Of a stretch of 6,180 bases of DNA, positions 6,171 through 6,180 are shown piece by piece. The notes beneath the pieces are model-generated. The model was not told where the DNA came from, ran no database searches, and worked only from the letters and a program-made list of their open reading frames with translations. Each line of letters begins with the position of its first letter. Position 1 is the stretch's first letter. The position numbers and the translations under genes are program-made. Source of the stretch: CAZAMT01 sp964486145. GTDB lineage: Bacteria; Bacteroidota; Bacteroidia; Bacteroidales; JAAAOM01. The DNA lies in NCBI GenBank assembly GCA_964486145.1, contig CAZAMT010000255.1, forward strand, positions 1 through 6,180, given 5' to 3'.

Positions 6171-6180
6171 TTTCCGCCTA

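Overview
The window looks like chromosomal DNA from a member of the Bacteroidota. It is AT-rich. It has an exact TAnnTTTG-type promoter element and no strong Shine-Dalgarno sequences. It carries a type IX secretion (T9SS, por-secretion) C-terminal sorting domain and a Tat-exported aldo/keto reductase of the kind common in environmental Bacteroidota. No RNA gene, CRISPR array or intact mobile element was seen.

Layout. Bases 1-116 (minus) are the 5' end of a secreted protein gene that runs off the left edge. It is divergent from a 662-residue secreted protein (179-2167, plus) that looks like a helical-toroid plus beta-sandwich protein of the polysaccharide-lyase/heparinase type. After an AT-rich gap comes a 117-residue protein (2356-2709, plus) that is essentially a signal peptide joined to a bare T9SS sorting domain. 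A strong bidirectional terminator at 2727-2754 separates it from a convergent two-gene minus-strand operon: a 213-residue exported protein of unknown function (3777-4418), then a Tat-signal aldo/keto reductase (2753-3736). A PhzF-family isomerase (4526-5323, plus) follows, reading away from that operon.

The last 850 bases have no intact gene, but they are not featureless. Read in shifting plus-strand frames they hold two decayed genes in tandem. The first (about 5355-5680) is a HepT-like HEPN toxin with a readable R-x4-H-x-Y motif, broken by one nonsense codon and one single-base deletion. The second (about 5732-6138) is an NmrA-like NAD(P)-binding SDR (azoreductase/QOR2-like), also broken by one nonsense codon and one single-base deletion and lacking its N-terminal Rossmann part. 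The long minus-strand open frames over this stretch are antisense shadows. A GC-rich hairpin lies at the right edge.

How the genes fit together. All five genes from 1 to 4418 encode export signals (Sec, Sec+T9SS or Tat), so the left two thirds serves the cell envelope. The toroid protein, the beta-sandwich protein and the Tat oxidoreductase would suit processing of a carbohydrate or similar compound outside the cytoplasm. No SusC/SusD, sulfatase or regulator gene is in view to prove this. PhzF and the two pseudogenes appear unrelated to that set.
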